Shown: in pieces, positions 9,457-19,490 of the stretch
Layout of the letters: the number at the start of each line of letters is the position of its first letter
Numbering within the stretch: position 1 is the stretch's first letter
NCBI GenBank assembly: GCA_001970955.1
Contig: MPUH01000092.1
Location: 48,272-112,271 of the forward strand
Direction: 5' to 3'
Source: Stentor coeruleus
Taxonomy: Eukaryota > Ciliophora > Heterotrichea > Heterotrichida > Stentoridae
DNA length: 64,000 nt
Translations under genes and position numbers: made by a program
Notes under the pieces: model-generated
What the model was told of the DNA's origin: nothing
The model's input: only the letters and a program-made list of their open reading frames with translations
The model's database searches: none

Positions 9457-11448
9457 CTAATAAGCTCTTGACCTAGGAGTTTCCCAAGGCGAGGCAACCT
9501 CATGGGGTGTATAAGCAGGTGAGTTAGCAGCCGGGGTTTTTTTCAAGTCCTGTATAGCCATAACATCATTATTCGCTTCCATTTTCTCACAAGCACTTGC
9601 ATCAATAGTTAATATTTTGCTAATAGTAAAAAGTTCAACCTTAAATTTACTCTCATAAACATCAACAACTTTAGCTGTAGCTCCTCTATAAGGTCCTGTT
9701 TTAAGCCTAACAATTATCCCTAAATAATCATCCTTATAAAGAACTTCTTGTTCTGAGTTTTTCCCTTGTAACAAACAAAAACTTGCTTTAACAGCAACAA
9801 TTTTCCCTTCTAACGCTTCTTGTATTTGTAAGAAAACTATACCACGAAATGCATTTTTTACAGAACCAAAACGATTAGAATATGGATGTTTTGGGAAGAC
9901 AATTTTAACCATGTCATTATAACATAATTTGTTTTGATCACGATCTAAAGCAGTGAATCGATAAGGAGAGTATTTTTTAGAAATTTCATGATACCAAATA
10001 GATGTGGTTTCGTTATTATCAAGAACAGTAGTTACGCCGCCTGAATTGATTTTAGTGACAATGCCGAAGTTTAGGTCATTTTTTAAAAGGATGATTTCGT
10101 TTATGTTGTAATTTTCTGAACGGTCTTGCCCGCTACTAATTTCTTCACTGAGCTTGAGGTCATTAGCTAAGACTGTTATGATAGTTTGATTTATATCAGC
10201 AATAAAATCAACAGTGTTATCTTTGCAAGATACTACCATACCTGTAATTCCAATATACCTCCCTTCAATAACTTTAACATGGTCACCTATATCGAAAAAC
10301 TTACACAAATCCTTAATTGGGAATTCAAATTTCTTATCACATAATTCTTCAATAAATGGGTAAATATTCACAACATTATTATCACTACTCTCCACACTAC
10401 CTGTCAATCCTCTTGAGTCCCCATACACAACTTTAACCTTATCCCCTTGGGCAAAACTTACTTGTTTCGGTTTCAAAATCATCACAACTTTATTATCATC
10501 AAAAATTTTAATCTCTCTCAATGTTGGTTTAATATCCTGAAACTTTAACGACCTTAAAGATAAGGTTTTATATAAAAATCCATTCCAAAAAGTATTCCCA
10601 CCATATGAAAAATACACTTCCTGAGTATTCATATCTCTTTTTTTATCACAATTCTGATAATCACTTGGGTTAAACAGTTTTGGAGGTGGACGAATTTTTT
10701 TATTCCCAGTCGATTCAATTCTTGGTACTAATCTTACAGTAACTTTACCTAAATGATCTTCAACATTAACAATTTGTGCAAGGTCATCTTTATAAGTCCC
10801 AAAGCCAACTCTAACAAACTCTCCTTTTGTAACTTTACATTTCGGTGTTAAGTCCATATTAAAAACATCAACCATTTCTCCAATAGGAACAACAATTATT
10901 TTCCTTTCATTTACCAGACTCATACCTTTTATTGTTATTAAAACATCATGTTTTGTATAAGCTTCTAAATAAACACAATCTGTTACATAACTTGAAGCAA
11001 AAGCTGAAAATACTGGACTTTGCTTACATTTTGCGCATTTAGACATGAGGTTTATAGCAAGTTCTCTAGCTTTACCTGGCTTACAGAAAACTTGCCAGAG
11101 TTTAGGGTCGTTTATTGATGGAAGTTCTTGTTGTTTAGACACAACACTGATTTCTTGATTTGCCAGATTAACTTGTTGATAGGCTACTTGGCGTTCATAT
11201 TTTTCAGCGAGTTCTTCGGCGGTTAGGTTTTCGTAAAGTGCTCGACGTTTTGGGAGTTCTGATTGAAGTTTTACGGCTTCTTCATATTCTCCAGCATAGT
11301 CAGAATCACCTTCGCTTTCTTCTTCGTCACCACTTTCTGCAGCGTCATCGATGAAGAGTTTTTTGTTGAATTTCGCCTTTTTAAGCCTTCTTCTGGTTCT
11401 TGGCTCTTCTTTAGACCGCTTTTGTGGAATTTCGTCTGAATCTGACAT
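9457..11448 (-). CDS. SPT5: Transcription elongation factor SPT5 (663 aa)
   Basis: It has the SPT5 layout: an acidic N-terminus with a basic patch (RRRLKKAKFNKK; DDAAESGDEEESEGD), then an NGN domain (from about residue 117, LWQVFCKPGKARELAINLM), then several KOW modules (for example FVRVGFGTYKDDLAQIVNVE, GDKVKVVYGDSRGLTGSV, GDHVKVIEGRYIGITGMV, GIIVRLKTGPYRGATAKVVD). With SPT4 it forms DSIF, which rides on RNA polymerase II (and I) and controls pausing and processivity in the nucleus. It is shorter than the usual 800-1100 aa: instead of a long C-terminal repeat it ends in two S/TP-containing motifs (SPAYTP, SPWETP). The stop is TAG. It is divergent from the MORN gene. Confidence 0.9.
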   Translation of the reverse strand: MSDSDEIPQKRSKEEPRTRRRLKKAKFNKKLFIDDAAESGDEEESEGDSDYAGEYEEAVKLQSELPKRRALYENLTAEELAEKYERQVAYQQVNLANQEISVVSKQQELPSINDPKLWQVFCKPGKARELAINLMSKCAKCKQSPVFSAFASSYVTDCVYLEAYTKHDVLITIKGMSLVNERKIIVVPIGEMVDVFNMDLTPKCKVTKGEFVRVGFGTYKDDLAQIVNVEDHLGKVTVRLVPRIESTGNKKIRPPPKLFNPSDYQNCDKKRDMNTQEVYFSYGGNTFWNGFLYKTLSLRSLKFQDIKPTLREIKIFDDNKVVMILKPKQVSFAQGDKVKVVYGDSRGLTGSVESSDNNVVNIYPFIEELCDKKFEFPIKDLCKFFDIGDHVKVIEGRYIGITGMVVSCKDNTVDFIADINQTIITVLANDLKLSEEISSGQDRSENYNINEIILLKNDLNFGIVTKINSGGVTTVLDNNETTSIWYHEISKKYSPYRFTALDRDQNKLCYNDMVKIVFPKHPYSNRFGSVKNAFRGIVFLQIQEALEGKIVAVKASFCLLQGKNSEQEVLYKDDYLGIIVRLKTGPYRGATAKVVDVYESKFKVELFTISKILTIDASACEKMEANNDVMAIQDLKKTPAANSPAYTPHEVASPWETPRSRAY

Positions 11449-12108
11449 TTATTAGACATTAGCTTTTAAAAAATGGGGGTGTTAGTGTAAATGTTATAAA
11501 AAAAATTTTTAAGGCGGGGTTGGATGTGGTTTTAGGCTTGGGTGAGATGAAGTGGATTTTACGATTTTTATAAGGTCTTAGATTATATTTGTTATATTCA
11601 TATAGGGTTACTTTAATATTTATAGTGTATCCCTTAAATCACACTTTTTTTAAATTAGAATCATCACTTAGCTTTATATAATAATCATATTTTCTATAAT
11701 CTGTAATGTTTCTAGATCTTTATATAATAATCATATTTTTATCAATCTGTAATGCTTCTAAATCTTTATATAATAATCATATTTTCTATCAATCTGTAAT
11801 TTTCTACATCTTTATATGCAATCATAAAATTATTCCATTAACATCTAATCAGTAAATCTATCTTTTGATTACCATCCTCATCTATATCCTATCAAAAAAT
11901 CTTTTTTTCTATATATCTCTAATAATCTACCTCTTTCAAAAAAGTCATCTAATCCTTTATTCCTTTATTTCTCTAACCATCTATCCTCTAATCAGGCCAA
12001 CCTATTAAAATTTCTATAACAAATCGCAACTCCTTCAAACTTCAAATTTCAAAAACCATACAATCCTTTCTAATCCTTTTCATATAAAAGCCATAAGTAA
12101 AAATGTAA
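11449..12108. other. Divergent promoter region
   Basis: No gene. The half next to SPT5 is G-rich on the plus strand (C-rich on the SPT5 sense strand) and the half next to the MORN gene is C-rich and G-poor, so composition flips in the middle. The 46-bp tandem repeat listed separately marks the centre. Confidence 0.5.
11672..11830. repeat. 46-bp tandem repeat, three full copies and a partial fourth
   Basis: Units begin ctttatataataatcatat at 11672, 11718 and 11764, each exactly 46 bp apart. A diverged partial copy begins at 11810. The units differ by a few substitutions. They lie midway between two divergent genes. Confidence 0.85.
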
Positions 12109-13173
12109 ATGGGGGTAAAATGTTCATGCATGCACGAAATGTCACGAGACGAAGGGTCTTTACGTTTTGAAGGACATAAAGACCTCCTTGATCCACACTT
12201 AGTCACAATAGACATAGGTGATCTCATAAGGCTCCAAGGGGTATTTCGTGGGTACATCGATCGTCGACGTACAAAAAGTCTCTACAACAACAACAAAAAT
12301 TCAAAATCCAAAGCTCTAAGAAAAGGTGAAAACCCAGACTTAGGACATCCAATCAACCTAGAACCATCAGACAAAGTCCCAGACTATTCATCAAAAGAAG
12401 TTCAAAACACATCAAGAAAACTAGGTAACTACATATATCATCTACAACTCGACAATATAAAAAGATCATCTCATGGGCCAATTCTCTTATCAAATCGTGC
12501 AGTTTATATTGGTGAATGGAATGACTCTAATCAACGTGATGGTTTTGGTATGCAAATTTGGCCTGATTCTAGTATTTACGAAGGTTACTGGAAAGCTGAT
12601 TTCCCAATTAAAGGCCGGCTTATTTTTAGTGATGGTGATGCTTATGATGGTGACTGGGTAAATAATAAAGCATCAGGACATGGGATATTTTATAGTAAAG
12701 AAGGGACAATATATTCAGGTGAATGGCATAATGATAAACGTCAAGGTCAAGGTAATGAGACAACAGCAGAAGGATCAGTTTATATTGGAGAGTATCATCA
12801 AGATAGAAAACATGGTAAAGGGATTATGACTTTTATTGATAAAAGTGAATATAATGGGGAGTTTTGGGAAGATCAAATACATGGTAAAGGAGAGTATAGG
12901 TGGATAGATGGAAGAGAATATGTTGGTGATTGGGTTAGAGGCAAAATGCATGGACAAGGAATTTTTATATGGCAAGATGGGAGAAGATATGATGGAGAAT
13001 ATCAAAATGATCAAAAACATGGATTTGGCAAATTTATATCAACAAATGGAGCTAGTTATGAAGGGTATTGGGTCCATGGGAAAAAACATGGACTTGGAGT
13101 TCAGTATTTTGATAATGGAATTGCTAGGAAAGGTGAATGGGAAGATGGAAAACGTATTAGATGGGTTGATTAA
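12109..13173 (+). CDS. IQ-motif / MORN-repeat membrane-associated protein (354 aa)
   Basis: The start MGVKCSC has Gly2 and Cys5/Cys7, the classical pattern for N-myristoylation plus palmitoylation, which predicts membrane anchoring. Residues about 39-54 (IRLQGVFRGYIDRRR) form an IQ-like motif for calmodulin or centrin. From about residue 128 to the end there are nine MORN repeats (YIGEWNDSNQRDGFG, YDGDWVNNKASGHG, YVGDWVRGKMHGQG and so on). MORN proteins commonly link membranes to cytoskeleton or act as scaffolds in ciliary and cortical structures. A cortical scaffold role is inferred. The frame is intact and ends in TAA. Confidence 0.85.
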   Translation: MGVKCSCMHEMSRDEGSLRFEGHKDLLDPHLVTIDIGDLIRLQGVFRGYIDRRRTKSLYNNNKNSKSKALRKGENPDLGHPINLEPSDKVPDYSSKEVQNTSRKLGNYIYHLQLDNIKRSSHGPILLSNRAVYIGEWNDSNQRDGFGMQIWPDSSIYEGYWKADFPIKGRLIFSDGDAYDGDWVNNKASGHGIFYSKEGTIYSGEWHNDKRQGQGNETTAEGSVYIGEYHQDRKHGKGIMTFIDKSEYNGEFWEDQIHGKGEYRWIDGREYVGDWVRGKMHGQGIFIWQDGRRYDGEYQNDQKHGFGKFISTNGASYEGYWVHGKKHGLGVQYFDNGIARKGEWEDGKRIRWVD

Positions 13174-13981
13174 AATTAGTGTAATAGTTTTTATTAAGTT
13201 TATATAGAAATTGAATTTGTTGAGATTGGTATAAAAGATAAAACTCTTGATTGTAATTTTTTTATGTTTGGTATATGATGGGTTTAGATTTAGAGTTTGG
13301 GGAAAGGGAAGTAATTTTTGTTAATTGTAATGAATTGATATAAGAAAGTGAAGTTTAAAGTAAGTATCAAGAGGCTAGATAACTTCAAAGTATTTGAACA
13401 GTATGATATTCTATCTCATTAAATTAACAGTAATCAATTATCAGACTTATGATAAAATTGATCAACAGTGTATGGCGAAATGGGAAATAAAATTAGAATC
13501 AAATAAGCTTTAATGATTTTTTCGAAAAAATCATTTTTAAAGAATTAGAAACTCTTAAAATCTTAAAAACACAATTAGATTTACTGAAATTATCAAAATC
13601 AAAAGTATGAAGTTATATCACAATTTTCAAACTGAATATTTTTAATAGAAAATTCAAAGATAACATAATATTTTATTAGTTTAAATAATTCAATTCTTCA
13701 AAGCATTTTCATCTAGCGTAAATTTGTATTCTGCACACACCTAAAAAACATAAAATTACTTATAAAAAATAATTTTCCCTATATCAAAAACTTTTAACAA
13801 CAATATACAACAATTTCATCTTGCAATAAAAACCTATAAAAAAAGTACAATAGAATCTCACCCCCACTAAAATAAACCTCAAATCTTCAAACTATAAAAA
13901 AATCTCCAACAACATCCTTAATCCAAAAAAATAATCCTTTTAAACCTCAATCTCTTCCACAATTTCAATACTAAAATAAAA
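13174..13981. other. Intergenic, G-rich after the MORN gene, G-free before the next gene
   Basis: No gene found. The first ~200 nt are G-rich and C-poor (3' flank pattern); the last ~200 nt before 13982 are nearly free of G (5' flank pattern). It contains a perfect 24-bp palindrome at 13512-13535. Confidence 0.5.
13512..13535. repeat. 24-bp perfect palindrome
   Basis: The arms are AATGATTTTTTC and GAAAAAATCATT with no spacer. Outer ctttaa and ttaaag, offset by a small bulge, extend the potential cruciform or hairpin. It lies in a 3' flank; a role in 3' end formation is possible but untested. Confidence 0.6.
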
Positions 13982-15553
13982 ATGTTTTTATACACTGTTG
14001 ATACTATAAAATCAACTCCACAGACACCTGCATTTTCAAGTTACTCTTTAAGTCCAATGAATACCAAAAATGAAATTCCTCGTCTTACAAAGTTCTTAAC
14101 TAACGCTCAAGAGAAAAAAAATAAACTCAAAAAAGCTACAGAATTAATAGCAGAACATAAAGCTGAAATATTTGATCTGACTATAAAAATCTCAGCAAGA
14201 AAAGCTTATTACGAATATGCTGATATATGTGCATTAAAAATACAAAAACTTTTCAGAGGACATCTTATAAGAAGTCGATATGATACTGTAATATTTATAT
14301 AGGAAATCCTTAGGATAAGGAGAAAAGCAGTACAAGGGTGTATGTCAGAAATGAAGAATTCAGATAACAGAAATTTGTTTAATACTGGGAAAAAGCCTAT
14401 ATGGGCTGCACAAGTTATAACTAAGTTCATGAAAAAAATGCTTTTTTTATTCAAAATTGGGAGGATTCAAAGAACTTATCTTATATTAAAAATGATTAAA
14501 GAAGAAGAAAGCATGATTGGGATTAAAATTGGTTTGAGGATTATTTTTAATTATAAGATACTCAAATGGAAAAGATTTGAAAAATATAGAGAAGCTAGGC
14601 TTAAGGAAATAAGAAAAAATCTTGCTATATTGTCTGTAAAAATATACTATTCAAGCAATCAACTAAGTTTTCGCTTACTCATGAGAAGGTTTAAAAAATA
14701 CAAAAGGGCAATCCGAATGCATAAATCAGGGTCGGTAAACCCTGAAAAAAATGAAGGTCTTTCAACAAGGGATTACACTAGTACAAAATCTGATATTTTT
14801 TCAAACCCTTCAGTTGACAATCTTAAAAATGTTGATAATCTTGGTGGTATAGTAGAATGTGCAAGCTTAACATCAACTGAATTTCTAAAAATCGAAAAAA
14901 CACGTAAAGACAAAATTTATTGTGGCCTTATCGCATACAATATCACGAAATCTAAAGAACCTGTTGCTGTACTTCCTTATTTATATCAAAAAGATATGCA
15001 AGAAGAAGTCTCCCCTCAATGTCACTATTTTACCCCAACTCATGCTTTAGTTAATAGAATATCAATGACTAATCCTTTAAGACAAAGCCCAATAAAAAAA
15101 ACACTTAGACAGTTACCTGCTATATCAAGTTATACTCCAAAGATTGAGAAAAGAAAACTTATTTTTGATAAAGAACATCTACCTCATTTTACAAGACCAA
15201 CATTAAGTTCAAGTTATGGAGGAAGAAAAGAAGAAGAATCTTCTGATGCTTATTCAAATAAAAGGTCGATAAGAGAAAATACTACTTTGTATAATCAAAC
15301 TTTTTCTGGCATGCAGAAATTATTGATGCCTGAAAAAGAGTCGCTGCAGAGTTTAAAAGGGAAGACAAGTGCTGAAAAGGTAAGAAATTTCCATTATATG
15401 GGCAGGGAGATGAGTCCAAGAATACAACATGCTAGAGCACAGACAACTGTTGAAAATATTAGACGAATTGAAGCTGAAAAACCATGTTTGGTTTCACTTG
15501 TTCCACCTTTTACTAGTACTTTGAATAAAAGAGTTCAGAAAATCAGCAAATAA
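13982..15553 (+). CDS. IQ-motif family protein A, one 15-nt intron (518 aa)
   Basis: Exon 1 is 13982-14287 and exon 2 is 14303-15553, joined in frame by a 15-nt intron. After an N-terminal helix (residues 40-75) there is an IQ motif, ALKIQKLFRGHLIRSRYD (about 84-101). A basic helical region (IWAAQVITKFMKKMLFLFK; further amphipathic helices) follows, then a linker with the conserved stretches VECASLTSTEF, LPHFTRPTLSSS and RENTTLYNQT. These elements are shared with the genes at 16147 and 18051, so this is one of three local paralogues. The IQ motif predicts binding of calmodulin or centrin. I do not recognise the family outside this cluster. The stop is TAA. Confidence 0.8.
14288..14302 (+). 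other. 15-nt intron, phase 0
   Basis: GTAATATTTATATAG. Its last triplet is the in-frame TAG. The position, after residue 102 and just behind the IQ motif, matches the intron sites of both paralogues. Confidence 0.9.
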
Positions 15554-16146
15554 ATTTATAATAATAAGCATAAAGTTCAAAAGTAATATATATTCACAGG
15601 TTATGAATAAAAAAGTTTTTGGTATGTTAGAAATTAATTTATATTTTTAGTTGTAGAAAAATATTTGATATTTTAAACATAAATTATTAATTATTCGTTG
15701 TAATTTAAATAGATTAGTTTATTTATAAATCAATCATCAAAGTCCCCAAATAATCAGAAAAAAATCAAAAAAATTTTAAGAACTGAAAAAACCATGATTT
15801 ATATCTAAAATAATATTTCAAAAAAATCAAACTTGGATTCATCATAAACTATTATTAATCCTACAAGGAATTAAACATTCTTAATATATTATAAAGTGAA
15901 TTAATAACTATTATATAATCTTTTTATTTACTCTTCATTTTCAGTTTTGCAAAGGAAAATAATTTTATTATTAGAATCTTAAAGCTTTATCATAATAAAC
16001 TCTATTTTTCATTTCTAGATCAGTTTTTATTTGATTTATAGAGAAATTTTCTAATAATTTTTTTTAGAGCATTAGTTTATTAAAGTTCATTAGGAATAAT
16101 AGTGAGTAGAGTTAAAACTGTTAATTCATATATGCTTTAATATAAA
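15554..16146. other. Intergenic between paralogues A and B
   Basis: About 590 nt of AT-rich DNA without a gene. Only the last bases, TATAAA at 16141-16146 immediately before the ATG, stand out. Confidence 0.4.
16141..16146 (+). promoter_or_regulatory. TATAAA abutting the start codon
   Basis: TATAAA ends at the base before the ATG at 16147. The same arrangement occurs at several other genes here. It may be a core promoter element with a near-zero leader or a start-codon context. Confidence 0.3.
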
Positions 16147-17694
16147 ATGAGTAGTATTAATTGTGAATTTTATTTTGGGAATGAAAATTTTCATCAATCA
16201 TTTCCTTCACCCTCGAATGGTATTGAAGCCAAAGTGAAGCGTTTTGAGAAACTTAGAATAAGGGCTGAAGAGAAAGTTTCGCTATTTAAAAACGTCACAA
16301 AAAGAATATATGACTATGAAGCAGAAATAAAATCCCTTTCATTTAAAATTTCTGCTCGACAAGCTTATTACAACTATGCAGAAAGCTGTGCAATAATAAT
16401 CCAAAAAAATTTCAGGGGCTATTTAGTCCGTAATACCTACGATAGCGTAAGATATATACAGGAAATCCTTGCAATAAGAAAGAGAAACGTTAAAAGGATG
16501 CTTATAGAAACAAAAGAAATCGAAGACCATAATTTATTCTACATAGGAAAAAAGCCACTGTGGGCAGCACAAATAATCAACAAATTCATGAAAAGAATGG
16601 TTATTTTGCTAAAAATCAGAAGGATCCAAGCAGCATATGAGAACTACCTCATATTAAAAGAAGCTGAAGCATGTAAAAAACTTAAAGACTATCTTAGAAT
16701 AGGCTATTCATACTATCAGTTAAAACACAAGAAGTTTTTACGATATCGTAGTATTAGGCTTATCGAAATCAGAGAAAATCTAGCGATAATTTCAATAAAA
16801 AAATATTTCCAACTTGAAAACCTTAACTACAGAACATTAAGAAAAAGGATTATCTTTTATAAAAGAAAACAGAAATTCAATTCATTACAACAAGATAAAA
16901 ATTTAGATCAAGCTTCGACTAAAGATCAGTTTAGTACTTATACAGATATGTATTCTATGTGTTCTGGTGACCATTTAAAAAATGTTGATAATCTAGGGAA
17001 TATAGTTGAATGTGCTAGTATAACTTCAACTGAGTATATTAAAATACAAAAAGAACGAAGAGAAAAAATAGATAATGCTGCTATAAGCTATAATGTTCAA
17101 AAAAACAAAGAAAAAATTAATTTATTACCGCTTTTGTATCAAAAAGACATGCTAGAATCTATATCACCAAGTAATAATTATTTTACAATAACAAGAGCAG
17201 CAGCAACACGAATAAGTGATATCACACCTTTAAGATCTGTTCACAAAAAACAAGTAAAGAAACTTCCGAATATTCAAATAACCAATCAGGTAAAAAACCT
17301 TCCTAAAAAAATAATCTGGAACAACGAAAATCCTCCAAGTTTCACTTTACCCACTGCTAGTTGGTCAAATGGAAAAAAAGAAGAAATTCCTATAGAAAAA
17401 CCTTCAACACGTAAACAAAATAGAGAAAACACTACTTTATTTAATCAAACAATTACAGGAAACTTGAAAATTAAAATAAAAAATGAAAGAGCTTCAAGTA
17501 ATGCTAGAGCTCAAAATTCTCCAGAATTTGTAAGCACTTCTTATGATAAAAATAGAGCAAAAACAAAACTGAGGGAAAGGTATAGAAGACCTATTACAAG
17601 TTGTGATGATAGTTTTTATGCATCATATAGATCTCCTTTTCTACAGTCATCTGCAGAAACTCGTGAGTGTTCAAGATTAGATAGATATAATTAA
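16147..17694 (+). CDS. IQ-motif family protein B (515 aa unspliced, 510 if spliced)
   Basis: A paralogue of the genes at 13982 and 18051 with the same order: N-terminal helix, IQ motif (AIIIQKNFRGYLVRNTYD, about 82-99), basic amphipathic helices (WAAQIINKFMKRMVILLK), VECASITSTEY, PPSFTLPTASWS and RENTTLFNQT. A 15-nt sequence with intron ends (16447-16461) sits at exactly the paralogues' intron position, but ends CAG and contains no stop, so the genomic frame is open throughout. Spliced and unspliced messages would differ by five residues (VRYIQ) just behind the IQ motif. The C-terminus is arginine- and serine-rich. It probably binds calmodulin or centrin. The stop is TAA. Confidence 0.8.
   Translation: MSSINCEFYFGNENFHQSFPSPSNGIEAKVKRFEKLRIRAEEKVSLFKNVTKRIYDYEAEIKSLSFKISARQAYYNYAESCAIIIQKNFRGYLVRNTYDSVRYIQEILAIRKRNVKRMLIETKEIEDHNLFYIGKKPLWAAQIINKFMKRMVILLKIRRIQAAYENYLILKEAEACKKLKDYLRIGYSYYQLKHKKFLRYRSIRLIEIRENLAIISIKKYFQLENLNYRTLRKRIIFYKRKQKFNSLQQDKNLDQASTKDQFSTYTDMYSMCSGDHLKNVDNLGNIVECASITSTEYIKIQKERREKIDNAAISYNVQKNKEKINLLPLLYQKDMLESISPSNNYFTITRAAATRISDITPLRSVHKKQVKKLPNIQITNQVKNLPKKIIWNNENPPSFTLPTASWSNGKKEEIPIEKPSTRKQNRENTTLFNQTITGNLKIKIKNERASSNARAQNSPEFVSTSYDKNRAKTKLRERYRRPITSCDDSFYASYRSPFLQSSAETRECSRLDRYN
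16447..16461 (+). other. 15-nt intron without a stop, position conserved in paralogues
   Basis: GTAAGATATATACAG, with A at position 10 like the other introns. It is called from alignment with the two paralogues, in which the same site holds a stop-containing intron. Retention would be tolerated here. Confidence 0.7.
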
Positions 17695-18050
17695 CACAAA
17701 GATTATATCTATTAAAAAAATAATACATGAGTTACATAAAAAATAAAATCCATAAAGTATTTTATTATGCTGATTATAAGCTAAATAAATATTTGGGATG
17801 ATAATTATTATATTTATAGACTTTGCTAATATTTTTTCCTATAAGAAGTTAGTAAAATGCATTTTTTGAATAGGATTAGTTTAACTTTATTATAATTTTG
17901 AAAGCAAATTATCTTTAAATATTTTTTTATAGAAACTATAACTATAATTTCTTGAGATTATTTGTATGATATTTATCTTATTTATTTTAAACTTAAAAAT
18001 ATTTCTTATAAGAACTGTTACTTATATAACCTAATAATTATATCCCTACT
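17695..18050. other. Convergent intergenic region
   Basis: About 355 nt of AT-rich DNA between the 3' ends of paralogues B and C. No further feature is seen. Confidence 0.4.
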
Positions 18051-19490
18051 CTATCTCTTTGTTGGATTTATGTGTAAAGTGTTTATATACAACTGATCTT
18101 TTTGATTCTTCCCTATTTTATTATCAACAAACTGATTTTTACTAGGTCTTTGGCAATTAATTTTTCTTGTGTATTTAAGTTTTTTCATTTTATTAAGAGT
18201 AGCAACTGTAGGTGTAAAAAGTGTAGTGTTTTCACGAATACATATTATTTTTTGTGTTGCTGTAGGTTCATAATCAAAATTACAAGGCTCTGATAAAGAT
18301 GATGCAGTTGGATGAGTGAATTTCGGAGGATCTTTCGGGTCCCAAACTATAAATTTCGGACGCTTTTTATTTTGTGTTGAGTAAAGCCTTGGAAGATTTC
18401 GATTAGCTGTTGGAGGAACTGACCTTATAGGTATTGATTCTCTAGCTCTAGAAATTGACGCACTAGTCCACTGAGTAGATGGTATTCTTAAACTACCAAA
18501 ATGTGAATCTTTTTGACTTAGCACAGGTAGATATAGTTTATTACCAATGCATGCAACTAAATTTATAATATTATCTGATTTTTCGATATCATAATTAAGT
18601 AATGTGCCTGAAGCTAAACTTCCACATTCTTGAATGTAATTTAGATCATCAAAATACTTTGAATTTGTATGAGAAGATATAGAATAGTTTTCTGAATAAT
18701 ATGCACTTTGAGCTCTTGTTGATGTTTTATCATTAGAATAGTCTATATTTAAAAACAATGAATTGTGTTTGCGCTTGTAAATTTTGATCCGACGTTTCAG
18801 TTGTCGAAAAGTCAGTTTGGTGGACTTGAAGTAGTTTTTTATTGTTATTAAGGCTAAGTTTTTCCTTATTTGTGACAAGCGGCATTCATAAGATTGCTTG
18901 TATTTTATAGTAGATATCAGATCGTGGAATATAAAACATGACAAGCTTTTCTTTATTAGATCTTCTGCCTTAATTCTTTTTTCTACTTTTAAGACATAAT
19001 AAGTTTTTTCAATCCTTCTAATCTTTAAGACAAATGCTAGCCGTTTAAAAAATCTTGTCAAAACGTTTTTTGCCCACTCAACTTTTCTTCCCAAACTAAA
19101 AAAATTATCAAAAGCATTTTCAACTGTACTTTCAGTTTGTCGCTTAACTTTTGTCTTCAGTAAATTGAAAATTTCCTATATTAACATTACTTCTTCATAT
19201 GCTTTTCTGACTAAATATCCACGATAGAATTTTTGGATTTTTAGAGCTGAGAGTTGGCGAAGAACACAATTTTCAGCTTGGCAAGAAATTTCAGATGAAA
19301 GATTTTGTATAGTAGTGAGATAGTTGTTTACATTTGATTTTATTTGTAAATATCTTCTTTTTTTCATCTGCACCTTAGTAAGATTTTTTTCAGCAATCCT
19401 CACTTTCATATTCTGAAATCTTAAAGAATCATTCAAGTGACTGTTTTTTTGCCTTATAGCAGATTGTGCTCTATAGTCATAATCTATCAT
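18051..19490 (-). CDS. IQ-motif family protein C, one 15-nt intron (474 aa)
   Basis: Exon 1 runs 19490-19191 and exon 2 runs 19175-18051. It is the third and most diverged paralogue, inverted with respect to A and B. The IQ motif ALKIQKFYRGYLVRKAYEE (about 81-99) ends at the intron. Basic helices (WAKNVLTRFFKRLAFVLKIR), QECGSLASGTL, PPKFTHPTASSLS and RENTTLFTPT follow in the family order. The conserved IQ motif predicts calmodulin or centrin binding; Stentor has a prominent centrin-based contractile cortex, but a link to it is only a guess. Reading starts at the ATG complementary to 19488-19490. The stop is TAG. Confidence 0.8.
19176..19190 (-). other. 15-nt intron, phase 0
   Basis: On the sense strand GTAATGTTAATATAG. 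Its last triplet is an in-frame TAG. It lies after residue 100, the same site as in paralogues A and B. Confidence 0.9.
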
